The position numbers and the translations under genes are program-made. From Symsagittifera roscoffensis (Eukaryota; Xenacoelomorpha; Acoela; Convolutidae), in contig NW_026971550.1 of NCBI RefSeq assembly GCF_963678635.1, positions 1-64,000 on the forward strand: a stretch of 64,000 nucleotides of DNA. Direction: 5' to 3'. The notes under the pieces are model-generated. The model was not told the DNA's origin. It saw only the letters and a program-made list of their open reading frames with translations, and searched no databases. Position 1 is the first letter of the stretch; the number at the start of each line of letters is the position of its first letter. Positions 44,233 to 53,744 of this stretch are shown in pieces.

Positions 44233-44375
44233 ATCCTACTTGGAAGAGAGTGAAAACAAATTTGATCAAAGCACAGCCAATGGCAGTTGAGTATTTTCCT
44301 ACTTCTAAGGCTGAATTAAAAGAGTCGAGTGGTCCAAAACAGATAGATATTACCAATGAATTTACGGTGTTATAA
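44233..44375 (+). CDS. possible 3'-terminal exon of an unidentified plus-strand gene
   Basis: The sequence TTTCACTTTTCAG gives a good acceptor at 44232, followed by 46 codons ending in TAA (44373-44375) with ordinary coding-like composition: PTWKRVKTNLIKAQP near the start and a polar tail ending NEFTVL. If real, the incoming intron is phase 1 (exon starts on codon position 2). I do not recognise the peptide. It lies upstream of, and divergent from, the receptor gene. No partner exon was found between 42545 and 44232, so its gene may have distant exons, or the frame may be chance. Confidence 0.28.
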
Positions 44376-44496
44376 GATTTCCATGTTATGATTTTCATGC
44401 TTCTTCCGGAGATGGCGACGCATAATCTGCCAAAAAAACCGAGTTCATATCGGTTTTGATTGATTCCAAGCTTCTCACTTCAATGATGTTCCATCA

Positions 44497-44870
44497 AGGG
44501 GTGGATTTAGGCTCTTTCAGGAACGGAAGGGCAAATTTTTGGAAAAAAAATTTTGTCGATAATTTTTTTATGTCGACCGACCAAATAGATTTTCTGAGAT
44601 CTGCCAAAATACTACAAAGACCTCTTTTTGGCAAAAAAATTCTCGTCGCAGGTGATTTGTTGGAAGTCCGGCCAAAACTTTTGACAAAAAAATTACCTTT
44701 TGCTGGCGCTCGCTCACCCCTCAACATTACTGTTCCTACTTTCGAAGAAAGCGGAATATTTATGCTCATTGTGGTTTTTTTATAATTGGCCCCAAAATCA
44801 CATCTGAAAATTTTTACGGATCGTCAGCCAAAAAAATGAGGAATCACTACCCCCTTAACCTGCTACTGTG
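44497..44870 (+). mobile_element. hAT-type MITE, worn copy containing a HINE-like fragment
   Basis: AAGGGGTGGATTTAGGCTC begins the block, with GTCGACCGACCAAATAGATT and GCTGGCGCTCGCTCACCCCT as interior family marks (inverted internal order relative to the other copies). A HINE-like fragment interrupts at 44728-44785. The putative right end near TTAACCTGCTACTGTG is poorly matched. Confidence 0.5.
44728..44785 (+). mobile_element. HINE-like hairpin-end fragment
   Basis: GTTCCTACTTTCGAAGAAAG, CGGAATATTTATGCTCAT and GTGGTTTTTT match the hairpin end and the following block. It appears to lie within a worn hAT-type MITE (44497-44870). Confidence 0.55.
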
Positions 44871-44889
44871 TCTCACTCTGTCATATTTA

Positions 44890-45222
44890 CAAGGGCGGAT
44901 TTAGGGGTGGATTTAGGTCCCCCTCTGGTAATTTTTAAGAAATCCATTTTGGCCGGCCAATATATACTAACTTTGAGGGAGAGCGGGCCCCGAAAAAACG
45001 CGATTTTTTGTCAAAATTTTCCAAAAAAAGGTCAAAAACTGCTTTTTTACATGTTTTTTCAAAAATTTGCCTGCGGCGCAGAAAATTTTGCCATAACGCG
45101 TCTTTTTAGTGCTCTAGGAGAGCTCGGAAAATCAAATTCTTCGACCTAAAAAAGGTTGTCAAAATTTTCCAATTTTTTTTTGGAAAATCCCCCGGCTCGA
45201 GGAAATCCTAAATCCGCCCCTG
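44890..45222 (+). mobile_element. hAT-type MITE, copy 4 (older)
   Basis: Left terminus CAAGGGCGGATTTAGG (one change), right terminus CCTAAATCCGCCCCTG. The target duplication has decayed to 6 of 8 matches (CATATTTA / CATGTCTA). The left part has a short internal repeat of GGATTTAGG. Confidence 0.85.
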
Positions 45223-45689
45223 CATGTCTACGCTCAAATTTTCATATAACACCCAAGCGTTTTTCTCTTTCTAGAAGAATCACACTTATGTTATATGAAA
45301 AAACCTGAAGAATTTCTGGAAAAAAACCTAGGGAAGAGTTTTAATAGATTTTTTTGTTTTTTAAATTATTTTACGGACACCACAAAGATTTTCTCGGATA
45401 TAACCATAAGATTGTGGAATAAATTTTTTAAGCTCAGCAGTTTTTTATATAAAGAGAATTATGTTCATATCAAAATGATTAAAGATAACCATGACCTTAT
45501 TCATGCAATTTTAAAGTCGGTGCAATTCAAAACTTCTGATCTTATTCCGGCCTTCACGTTGAAATAGTTTCCTTCGAAACCTAACCAGAACACCAAACTC
45601 AGTTTTGCATGAGAGAACTAAAAAGTGTTTTCCGCCGCCAAACTCCGCAACCTGATACAGCAGACGTTGTAACCCAAAAAAACAATAAG

Positions 45690-46599
45690 GCCTACACAAA
45701 AATTGGACCAACCAATTTTGAATGAGGAATTGAAAAAAAGCAAATTTTTCTTTTGATAACTAGAATCAGCAGTTGTTTCTGCGAACTGAATGACCCCAAT
45801 TTTTAGCAAAAGGAGCTAAACACAGGGGAGGATCTAAAATTTTCTAAAGGGGCGCGGTTTTTTAGGTCGAGCAAATTGTTTTTCCGAACGGTTCTGGAAA
45901 ACACTATAAAGACCCTATTTTGACTAAATAACAATTTCATGTTTTTTGCAGGCAAAATTTTGATAAAAACAGGTCAAAAATGCCGTTTTTGGGCCTACAC
46001 AAAAATTGGACCAACCAATTTTGAATGAGGAATTGAAAAAAAGCGAATTTTTCTTTTGATAACTAGAATCAGCAGTTGTTTCTGCGAACTGAATGACCCC
46101 AATTTTTAGCAAAAGGAGCTAAACACAGGGGAGGATCTAAAATTTTCTAAAGGGGCGCGGTTTTTTAGGTCGAGCAAATTGTTTTTCCGAACGGTTCTGG
46201 AAAACACTATAAAGACCCTATTTTGACTAAATAACAATTTCATGTTTTTTGCAGGCAAAATTTTGATAAAAACAGGTCAAAAATGCCGTTTTTGGGCCTA
46301 CACAAAAATTGGACCAACCAATTTTGAATGAGGAATTGAAAAAAAGCGAATTTTTCTTTTGATAACTAGAATCAGCAGTTGTTTCTGCGAACTGAATGAC
46401 CCCAATTTTTAGCAAAAGGAGCTAAACACAGGGGAGGATCTAAAATTTTCTAAAGGGGCGCGGTTTTTTAGGTCGAGCAAATTGTTTTTCCGAACGGTTC
46501 TGGAAAACACTATAAAGACCCTATTTTGACTAAATAACAATTTCATGTTTTTTGCAGGCAAAATTTTGATAAAAACAGGTCAAAAATGCCGTTTTTGGG
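45690..46599. repeat. 303-bp tandem repeat, three copies
   Basis: The unit beginning GCCTACACAAAAATTGGACC recurs at about 45691, 45994 and 46297 with almost no differences. Each unit holds about 133 bp of DNA outside the MITE followed by its first 170 bp. Three near-identical open frames (ending at 45809, 46112 and 46415 on the minus strand) are products of the repeat. Confidence 0.93.
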
Positions 46600-46825
46600 C
46601 ACTTATTGGAAAAATTCTGACCAAAAAATTGCTTTGTTTTGGCGAGCTACCCCTCAAAGTTAGAATATATTGGCGCCAAGGGCGCCCTTAGAAAAAATTT
46701 AGGGATGGTTGGCCAAAAATAGATGTCATTAAATTTTAGAAAAGAGGACACTTTGGTTGATGCGGGAGCCGAATCCCCGAGGGAAAGGGAGCGTCTAAGG
46801 AAAGCCCCCCTAAATCTACCCCACG
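45823..46825 (-). mobile_element. hAT-type MITE, copy 5, with a triplicated end
   Basis: Left terminus CAGGGGAGGATCTAAAA, right terminus CCCCTAAATCTACCCCACG; target duplication 7 of 8 (GCTAAACA 45815-45822, GCTAAAAA 46826-46833). Its left 170 bp, together with about 133 bp of flanking DNA, occur three times in tandem (see the 303-bp repeat). The GCC-rich palindromic block TTGGCGCCAAGGGCGCC lies near 46670. Confidence 0.85.
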
Positions 46826-46899
46826 GCTAAAAAACCTCAATTTTTGACAAATTGGGCCCAGTTTTTGGTCTCGTTTTCTCAGTATGAGGCTGAATGAGC

Positions 46900-47085
46900 C
46901 CAATTTTTCAAAAGAAGTTCAAAAAGAGTCCAAAAAGAGTCCAATTCAAAAAGAGCCTAAGAAGAGCACAATTCAATAAAAGCTCAAAAAGCCCAAAAGT
47001 GTTTCGAAAAGTGCCCAATTTTCAACAAAAGGAGTTACCAGAATCCAATTGTAGCTAAATGAGCCCAATGTAGTTTTGAAAGTGC
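46900..47085. repeat. GAGCCCAATT minisatellite, block 1
   Basis: Short irregular units on GAGCCCAATTTTTCAAAA and AAAAAGAGCCCAA. No stable period; probably an old minisatellite. Confidence 0.7.
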
Positions 47086-47544
47086 TACACTTATATAAAA
47101 CACTAATCTTTTACATAAGATCCGAGCGGACTCTTCTCTATTATAATTTCACTTACACCTTAATTTAAACATGCCTTTTTAACTGAACTTTTGATTTCAA
47201 TTTAAGAATAAATTACCTTTCGATTTCTAAACGAATTTTTTTTATTCTTTCGGTTTTATTAGCTTTGGAAAAAGGCAAAGATTTTCAAAAAAGTATAACG
47301 GATGATCGAGGGAACCTACTTTTCATCCACTCCTATTGGTAAAAGTTAACAACAGATGAACAGTGTGCATAACATTTAACCATTTTTATTTGATATCCCT
47401 TTTGATTTATCTATTTATATAAAATTCATTTTGTAAGTAGGACCAGATCGACTATGATATGTGATATCATTTAAACGAGATTTATAACTATAGTTACTAA
47501 TTGAAACAGAGAGATCTATCAACCGACCTCTTTGTTTTATTAAG

Positions 47545-47925
47545 CCAAGTTTTCAAAGGGAGCCAAATAAAGCCCAATTGAAAAAGAGCCCAATAGAAGA
47601 CCAAAAAGGCTTCATAAACAGTCCAATTTTTTAACAAAAGCAGTTGCAAGAGCACAATTGCTAGCGATAGTAGCTGAAGGAGCCCAACTTTTCAAAAAAA
47701 AATTGCAAAAAAACCCAATTCAAAAAGAGCCCAAAAAGCCGCAAAGGCCGCAAAGTGCCCTTGTTTTGAAGAAAGAAGGAGTTGCCTGAGCCAAATTGTT
47801 AACAAAAGTAGCTGTATGAGTCCAATGTTTCAAAACGAATTCAAAATAGCTCAATTCAAAAAGAGCTCAAAAAGAGACTGAAGAAGCCTATGAAGGCGAC
47901 GAAAAGAGCCCAATTTTTTGCACAA
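47545..47925. repeat. GAGCCCAATT minisatellite, block 2
   Basis: AAAGCCCAATTGAAAAAGAG, CAAAAGCAGTTGCAAGAGCA, GAAGGAGCCCAACTTTTCAA and variants, the same theme as 46900-47085. Confidence 0.7.
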
Positions 47926-48104
47926 TTAGCTGAATCATTACGAGGCCAAACTCTAGACTGGATAGGCGCACAATTTTGTATATGCATGTTCCTGGATTCC
48001 AGAGAAAAGTCTTTAACATGTACCAAAATCTAGATGGATTTCACTCACAAAATTTCCGTGATTTCCGCGTACAAAACTTGTAACTTAAATTGTTGCGGAT
48101 TCCT

Positions 48105-48300
48105 TAACGAACGAGTATATACAGTTGTTCCCGATTCCACAAAAGTAAGCGGTTCCAACAAATGTATTTAGGTTCCGCAATTTTATGCGGTTTACGCTTA
48201 CAGTTTGCGGATTACGCTTTCAAATTGTGGAATTCGCTTACAATTTGCGGATTTTTTACTTACAATTTGCGGATTCCACTTACAGTTGCGGATTTCACGA
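48105..48300. repeat. GCGGATTCCGCTTACAATTT minisatellite
   Basis: About seven units of 20-27 bp: TTTGCGGATTACGCTTTC, ATTGTGGAATTCGCTTACAA, TTTGCGGATTCCACTTACAG. Related single units occur near 48060, 48360 and 48500. Confidence 0.75.
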
Positions 48301-48609
48301 CAGCTTAAATTTACTAAACACATATATTAATTTTTGAGTATGGATTTCACAAACTGTTCCGGACTCCGCGGATTTCAGAGATTTTGATGATGATTTCCAA
48401 AACTGCCTGTTTTTGGAGCGATTTTGAGAGATACCGTGTTTTAGCGATTTCTCCGTGATATTCAAAACAGCAAATAAAATCAAAGTAAAAAAGCAATATT
48501 GCGGATTCCGCAACAATTCTCTTTTTGGCTTGTTGCAATTCTCTTTTTGGCTTGTTGCGGAACGCGCTCACAACTCGCAAAATGCACAGTTTGGCCTCGT
48601 AATGATGAG

Positions 48610-49030
48610 CCCATGTTTTCAAAAAGAGCCAATTCAAAAAGAGCCCAAAGAGAGACCAAAAAGTTTAAAACATCTTCGAAAAGAGCCCAATTTTTGACAA
48701 AAGGAGATGCATGAGCTCAAGTTTCAGCAATTTGTGCTCATCAGTTCAATAGACCAAAACAAAGTAATTCCAAGGACTGGCAGAACAGAAGTAGCGCAGA
48801 GGTTGTGGGTACTGAATGCGTCATTCCAGTGGCACAAAAAGCACCCAATGAGTCGGTTTGGTTGTATAAAAGGGCTGAATGAGCTTAATTTTTAGCACAT
48901 TGATTCCATTTTTTGGGCCCCAATTTTCCAAGATTGAGCCCAAATTTTTAAGTATAGGGCTCCTAATTGGACGCCATTGGGTCTATTTTTTCGTGATAAA
49001 AAGGGGACAAATCATATCAAAAACTGAGCT
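48610..49030. repeat. GAGCCCAATT minisatellite, block 3
   Basis: AAAAGAGCCAATTCAAAAAG, AAAGAGCCCAATTTTTGACA and CAATTTTCCAAGATTGAGCC continue the theme. The two overlapping frames at 48455-48714 are readings of this DNA. Confidence 0.6.
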
Positions 49031-49495
49031 CATTCAGACATTTTTCACTTAATGCAAAAGTTTTTTCCAGTTTCTAAATTTTTTTTCCACCCATCATCTC
49101 AGGATTCCATCAACTAAAATCGTTTACAATAATCCTCAAACCTAATATAGAACAGAATTAAACTGCTCAATTGTGAAGTCCAACGATAAACAGCGGAACT
49201 AGCTCAACTGACTGAAGTCTTTGTTTTTCACTAGATTCATAAACTACAATAGTCACAATCTTCATGACCAAAAAAACTCTCGCAGCCTCGTTTTTCATTT
49301 TTCCCATGGTTTTCAATTTTCTAAATGTTCTATTTAATTCTATTTCGACGTTTTAATATTGAAAAGTTCCAGCACAAACTTTGCCAATTTCTACGGCCTT
49401 TTTTGAATTTTCTGGTACGACAAAAACAATGACCAAAACTTAGCTTCGCATTGAAATTTTCCAGCAGTGCACTTAACAATATTCTCCGTTATAAT

Positions 49496-50055
49496 CAGTA
49501 GCGGATTTATGGGGGGCGGCGGGAGGGCGGAAGGGCTTCCCCCTCCCCCCCCCCCCCCCCCTCAGGAATTTGACACCGACGTCCATTTTTAGTAGAGGTG
49601 TGAAAGTACAAGAGGTTTGAGAATGAGTCTAAATTTGAGGCCTCAAATCGGACTCATTGTAGACTCGAGGCAGGTACCTGCTAACAGATACTTGTCAACC
49701 TACCAAGTTCATAGTATATATACCCCGTTCAAAATTAACTTGCTGATTCTAACAACTTCTTCACCGGACTTCACACTACACTCTGGACTGGACTTCAACC
49801 TTCAACTTCAACCTTCCAGTTTGCAAAAACCTTCGATCTAATATGAAAGAAGATCGCTTATCGAGTTTGGCTTTATTATACATCCACAAAGATGTAGAAA
49901 TAAAAGTTCATGACGTCATAGTCAGATTTGCCGCAAAAATCGCAGACTCACTTTTCTATAAACTTGTTTGATTTTGCTGAGTTTTCAATTCAAATTTTGC
50001 TCCTGTTTTTCCAAAAAGCCGCCCCGCCCTCGGAAAAATCCTAGATCCGCAATTT
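49496..50055 (+). mobile_element. hAT-type MITE, copy 6 (worn, with foreign interior)
   Basis: Left terminus CAGTAGCGGATTTATGGGG, right part GGAAAAATCCTAGATCCGC with the last bases lost. The ends match the family, including the GGGG/CCCC runs at 49511-49561. The middle (about 49590-49980) does not resemble other copies and may be a later insertion or captured DNA. No clear target duplication. Confidence 0.65.
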
Positions 50056-52351
50056 TTCAGTTAAATTTGGTTGATACATGTCAAATTCGAACACTACAAT
50101 ATTAGACAAAATGGAATTGTCGGCTATCGTGCCTGAAATTTGTTTACAGAGTACAATCAAAAACTTTTGAGCTGTCTTAAACTAAAATCAAACATTTGAT
50201 GAAATTGAATAAAAGACCAATATCAAAAAAGTTTTTTAAACTTTGGAACGGTTTGTTATATTTCAATCTATAATAAATGCTTTGATCTGGAATGGGTTTT
50301 ACACTCTTTTCTAAATGCAAATTTTTCTTTTAAGCAATGACTTTTCGTTTGTCCAAAAAGCTAGTTTTGCACAAAAAAATTAACTTCTGAGTTATGTTGG
50401 CAAAGTTTACTTTGTTCTTCGGGTAATTTTATCTTTCCCCTCAGCTTCTAGCTATTTCACGTTTTTTACTCGACAACTCTGGTTCAAAAACATAACACTC
50501 CAACACTTGTTTTTGAATAGAGTGCTTTTTTAGAGTAATTTTTTCATTCGGACACCTTGCAGAAGGTTGAGTTCTTAAAAACCTGATTTTTTTTTGAAAC
50601 TCAATACATTAACTGCATATTGTAACAAGGATAGCCGGCTACTGTGCAAATAACACAGATTGTTCCGACAAGCGTTAGCAACCACAAAAAAAGTTTTTCC
50701 TCACGTTATGATTTTGTTTTGAAAAAGGTATTGCCAATAAAGAGCTAAATGAAGCTTTCAAAACTAGTTTTCTTTTATTTACTTCAAGTTTTTTTAGCCT
50801 GAACATTACTTTATTGCTTTCCTTGCTCGAAATTGGACTAAAACTCAGTAGACTTGAACCAGTTTTTCTCGACACTAAGATAATTTTGTAGGAACTTTTT
50901 AATATCCTTTGAAATTACGACTGAAAGCATTTTCAATGAGATATCACTCGATCCAGACCGATGATTAGTTTTGGTACCTGATCTGAATACTAAGTTTCTC
51001 GCAATTTTCAATGATCGGATCTATAGATTTATCAGCCCCTTTTGATTAAATTTTTCAGAGCTGTTTTTAAAAAAGTCTCCCATCTATGTTGATGAAAAAT
51101 TTTGATCTAAAATTTTCTCATGGGATTTGTTTGCTTGCATTCAAAACCTTTTCTGTTAAAAATCAAAATTTTAAAAACTAATTTGCTGATTTTAGCAAAA
51201 TTTGTGTTAGCAAGATCCCAATTTAGCTGCAAAACAAAAGATGAAACCATAAACAAAAAATAACTTTTTTCACTGCTCGCATATGGGGAGGAACTAATCC
51301 CTATGTTGTTCGTTTTTCTACACAATAACAGGAACAAAAATTATGCATCTTGTACGATTGACCGACGTATTAGATTGAACATTTTTGAAACGAAATTTTG
51401 CTGCCAAAAGAAATTTTTGATAGATTGTTTTAGGTTTCAAAAAGTTTGGTCGGGATGTTCCTGCCGTTCAAACTAATGCCGCTATGTTGATGACAATTAC
51501 AGAAAGATTTGAGCTTCTGATGTTAATACTAGTAGTTTTTTTTCATTCAAATCAACACTTTTTTGCAGCCAGAAGACTACCTAAACAATATGCAAAATTG
51601 ACACAAATTGACAAAAAAATGTCTAATTTTTTTTTGGTTTGTCGAAGTTTTTTTTGTCAGTGCTTTCATATTAAATTGCGTGTCACAAAATCAAATTTTG
51701 AGCAGATATTTGTTTCTTGAGACCAGTGTAGATTCATAAAGCGACAGTTTTTGTTATTGTTTCTACCAAGGAACGTTTTTCAGCAAAAACCACAAAACTG
51801 ATTATTAATAACGAAAAAAACGCTCAATTAAAAAAGAAAAAAAGTTAGCTTTTTTGAGGACCGACGGAGCAAGCAGAGGGGGATATAGATTACAGCAAAA
51901 AATGATCTTCCATTTTACTATCAATTACAACAAATATAAACCGATGAAATATACTTTTCTAATTCAGCTGCAGTTTACAATTTTGAATCAAACGTTCTGT
52001 TTGTGTTCAGCCATAAGCCAAACCTTTTATTTAAAAAAATGCTTCAGAGTTAGTGTGAACAAAATAAACAAAACTATACAGACCAATTTCTCATGTCCTA
52101 GACGATCTTCATTCTAAGAAAAATATGCACCTGGAAAAACAGACGTATACCGAGCTTCGATTCTACTCTTTCAAGGGTGGTCGGACGAATAAATTGTAGC
52201 CTAATGTTAGGAAGCTTACTTTTTCTGGACAACACTGAAAAACAAACTTCAAATAAAAATAATTTAAACTTCGAAATTTTGAAATTTGAAGTTGCAATTA
52301 AAATCCTAGATGAAACCTTACTTGGTACATTCAGATACACTTTATGTTTCC
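50056..52351. other. no gene seen; left flank of the LTR element
   Basis: Contains R3 copy 3 and unrecognised AT-rich DNA. Short frames at 51484-52395 show no family features. Confidence 0.5.
50850..51045 (-). repeat. dispersed repeat family R3, copy 3 (reverse)
   Basis: Reverse-complement matches: ACGACTGAAAGCATTTTC, AGACCGATGATTAGTTTTGG, TACCTGATCTGAATAC. Confidence 0.55.
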
Positions 52352-52355
52352 CTAG

Positions 52356-52559
52356 TGTTGAAGTTCGTAAATGTCGAAAAAGGTTTGTTTGTTAAGTTTA
52401 ATTGTAGGCAACTGTTAGGCATCAAATCGAAATCTTACTGCACTGTCTTATTTCAGATCACATCGGACATTAGAGATCGCAAGGTCACGACAGCAGGTCC
52501 CCAGACAGAAGGAACAAATTGATAGCACTTACATAAACTCAAAACTGGTCCCTATCTCA
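52356..52559 (-). repeat. 3' LTR of the Ty3/gypsy element (204 bp)
   Basis: A direct repeat of the right LTR with TG...CA ends, preceded on the left by the target duplication CTAG (52352-52355). It lacks the 47-bp U3 duplication and the 7-bp insertion found in the right copy. The sequence next to it at 52560-52600 is not clearly purine-rich, so no polypurine tract is assigned. Confidence 0.92.
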
Positions 52560-52715
52560 TTCGGGCAACCACAAAAAAATTTTGGAGCGTAGATATAAAA
52601 TTTATCAACTCATTGTTTCTTTTGCTATACGTTCATGTTACTAGTTAAGTTTTAGTTTAAATTGAGTTTTCAGGCACACCTGCCAAACCTCTCTTAAGGT
52701 TTCTTACTTTTGTCA

Positions 52716-53744
52716 TCACTTGTGCTCTATTCGATGGATCAAAACTCCCCCCATTTTGTCAACTCCGCGTCTCTGTCGCGTCGATTTTCTCGTTGCTGTC
52801 TCGCCTTTTCTTCGTTTTCCACCGACGGTTCTCGGTGATATCTCCCTGTCCGTTCCCGACGGTACATTTTCTCCCCCGCTCGCCGTAATCCTCACCGGTT
52901 CGTTCCTTTCAATTTCCCACTCGCTGTCTTCGTCTTCCTTGCTCTCGTCCGCACTGTATTCTACTATACGGTGTTTCCTTGATTGTCGCGCGTTTTCCAT
53001 CTCGACTCGATCTTTTTCGGCTCTTTTTTTACACTTTGTGGGCTCACTTGGGCCCGGGGTACTTTTTTCACTTGGGCCCGGGATACTTTTTTCACTTTTA
53101 CTAGGACCTGCGTCGCCTTTTCTTCGTTTTCCACCGACGGTTCTCGGTGATATCTCCCTGTCCGTTCCCGACGGTACATTTTCTCCCCCGCTCGCCGTAA
53201 TCCTCACCGGTTCGTTCCTTTCAATTTCCCACTCGCTATTTTCGTCGTCCTCGCTCTTGTCCTCACTGTATTCTGTATAACTGAGAATAATTAGGCTTCT
53301 ATCCTCAATTAGGCTTTCTTCAGCCGCCGATCTAAAAGAAACACCACTTCGCCTTAGTAATGATCCTTTTTTCATTTGCACCGTATGCTCAGTTAATTTT
53401 TCATTTTGTAATGGTAAACGTTTATACCTTCTTGGGTCCTTCGGATCCGTTTTTCTAGTCCTTTGGTAGACTGTCGTTGAGCTGGTCTTATGCCTCTTGA
53501 GCCATGCTGGGACTTAAGGTACAGGTCTTACTTCCTTGGGATCAGCTACTTCCTGAGCCTTGGGATCCGTTTCGGCTACTTCCTCGTGATCCAACATGAT
53601 TGGAGTTTTCCTATTCTCTGGGGCGTATACCAAATCGCTCCTCTTCTCCCAATCTAGGGTTAGCTCTACATCCGGGAGATTTCCCGCCTTGTCTAAACAA
53701 AATAACTTTTGATAAACAACATTGTTCCAATTTAGATGTTTCAA
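52716..53744 (-). pseudogene. Pol C-terminal tail with an internal duplicated module
   Basis: Frame 53744-53514 follows the integrase (NWNNVVYQKLFCLDKAG, DVELTLDWEKR) and is probably the integrase C-terminal domain. A second open frame (53381-52716, 221 codons) is highly charged and ends KSTRQRRGVDKMGG, like the basic tail of related Pol proteins. It contains one module twice (about 55 residues each; key residues SEWEIERNEPVRITASGGEN), separated by a linker carrying SIPGPSEK/STPGPSEP mini-repeats. No envelope features (signal peptide, membrane span) are seen, so I do not call it env. Confidence 0.7.

Noticed and set aside
45295-45567. 90-codon plus-strand frame after a possible acceptor (TTTCTCTTTCTAG)
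   Set aside because: No recognisable family and no partner exon; AT-rich codons fit chance. It could be reconsidered with transcript data.
52720-53280. 186-codon plus-strand frame
   Set aside because: Mirror of the element's Pol tail; Leu/Ser/Pro-rich shadow of the Glu/Arg/Gly-rich sense frame.
52716-53381. Pol-tail frame considered as an envelope gene
   Set aside because: No signal peptide, transmembrane segment or cysteine pattern; it is charged, repetitive and in the usual place of a Pol tail.
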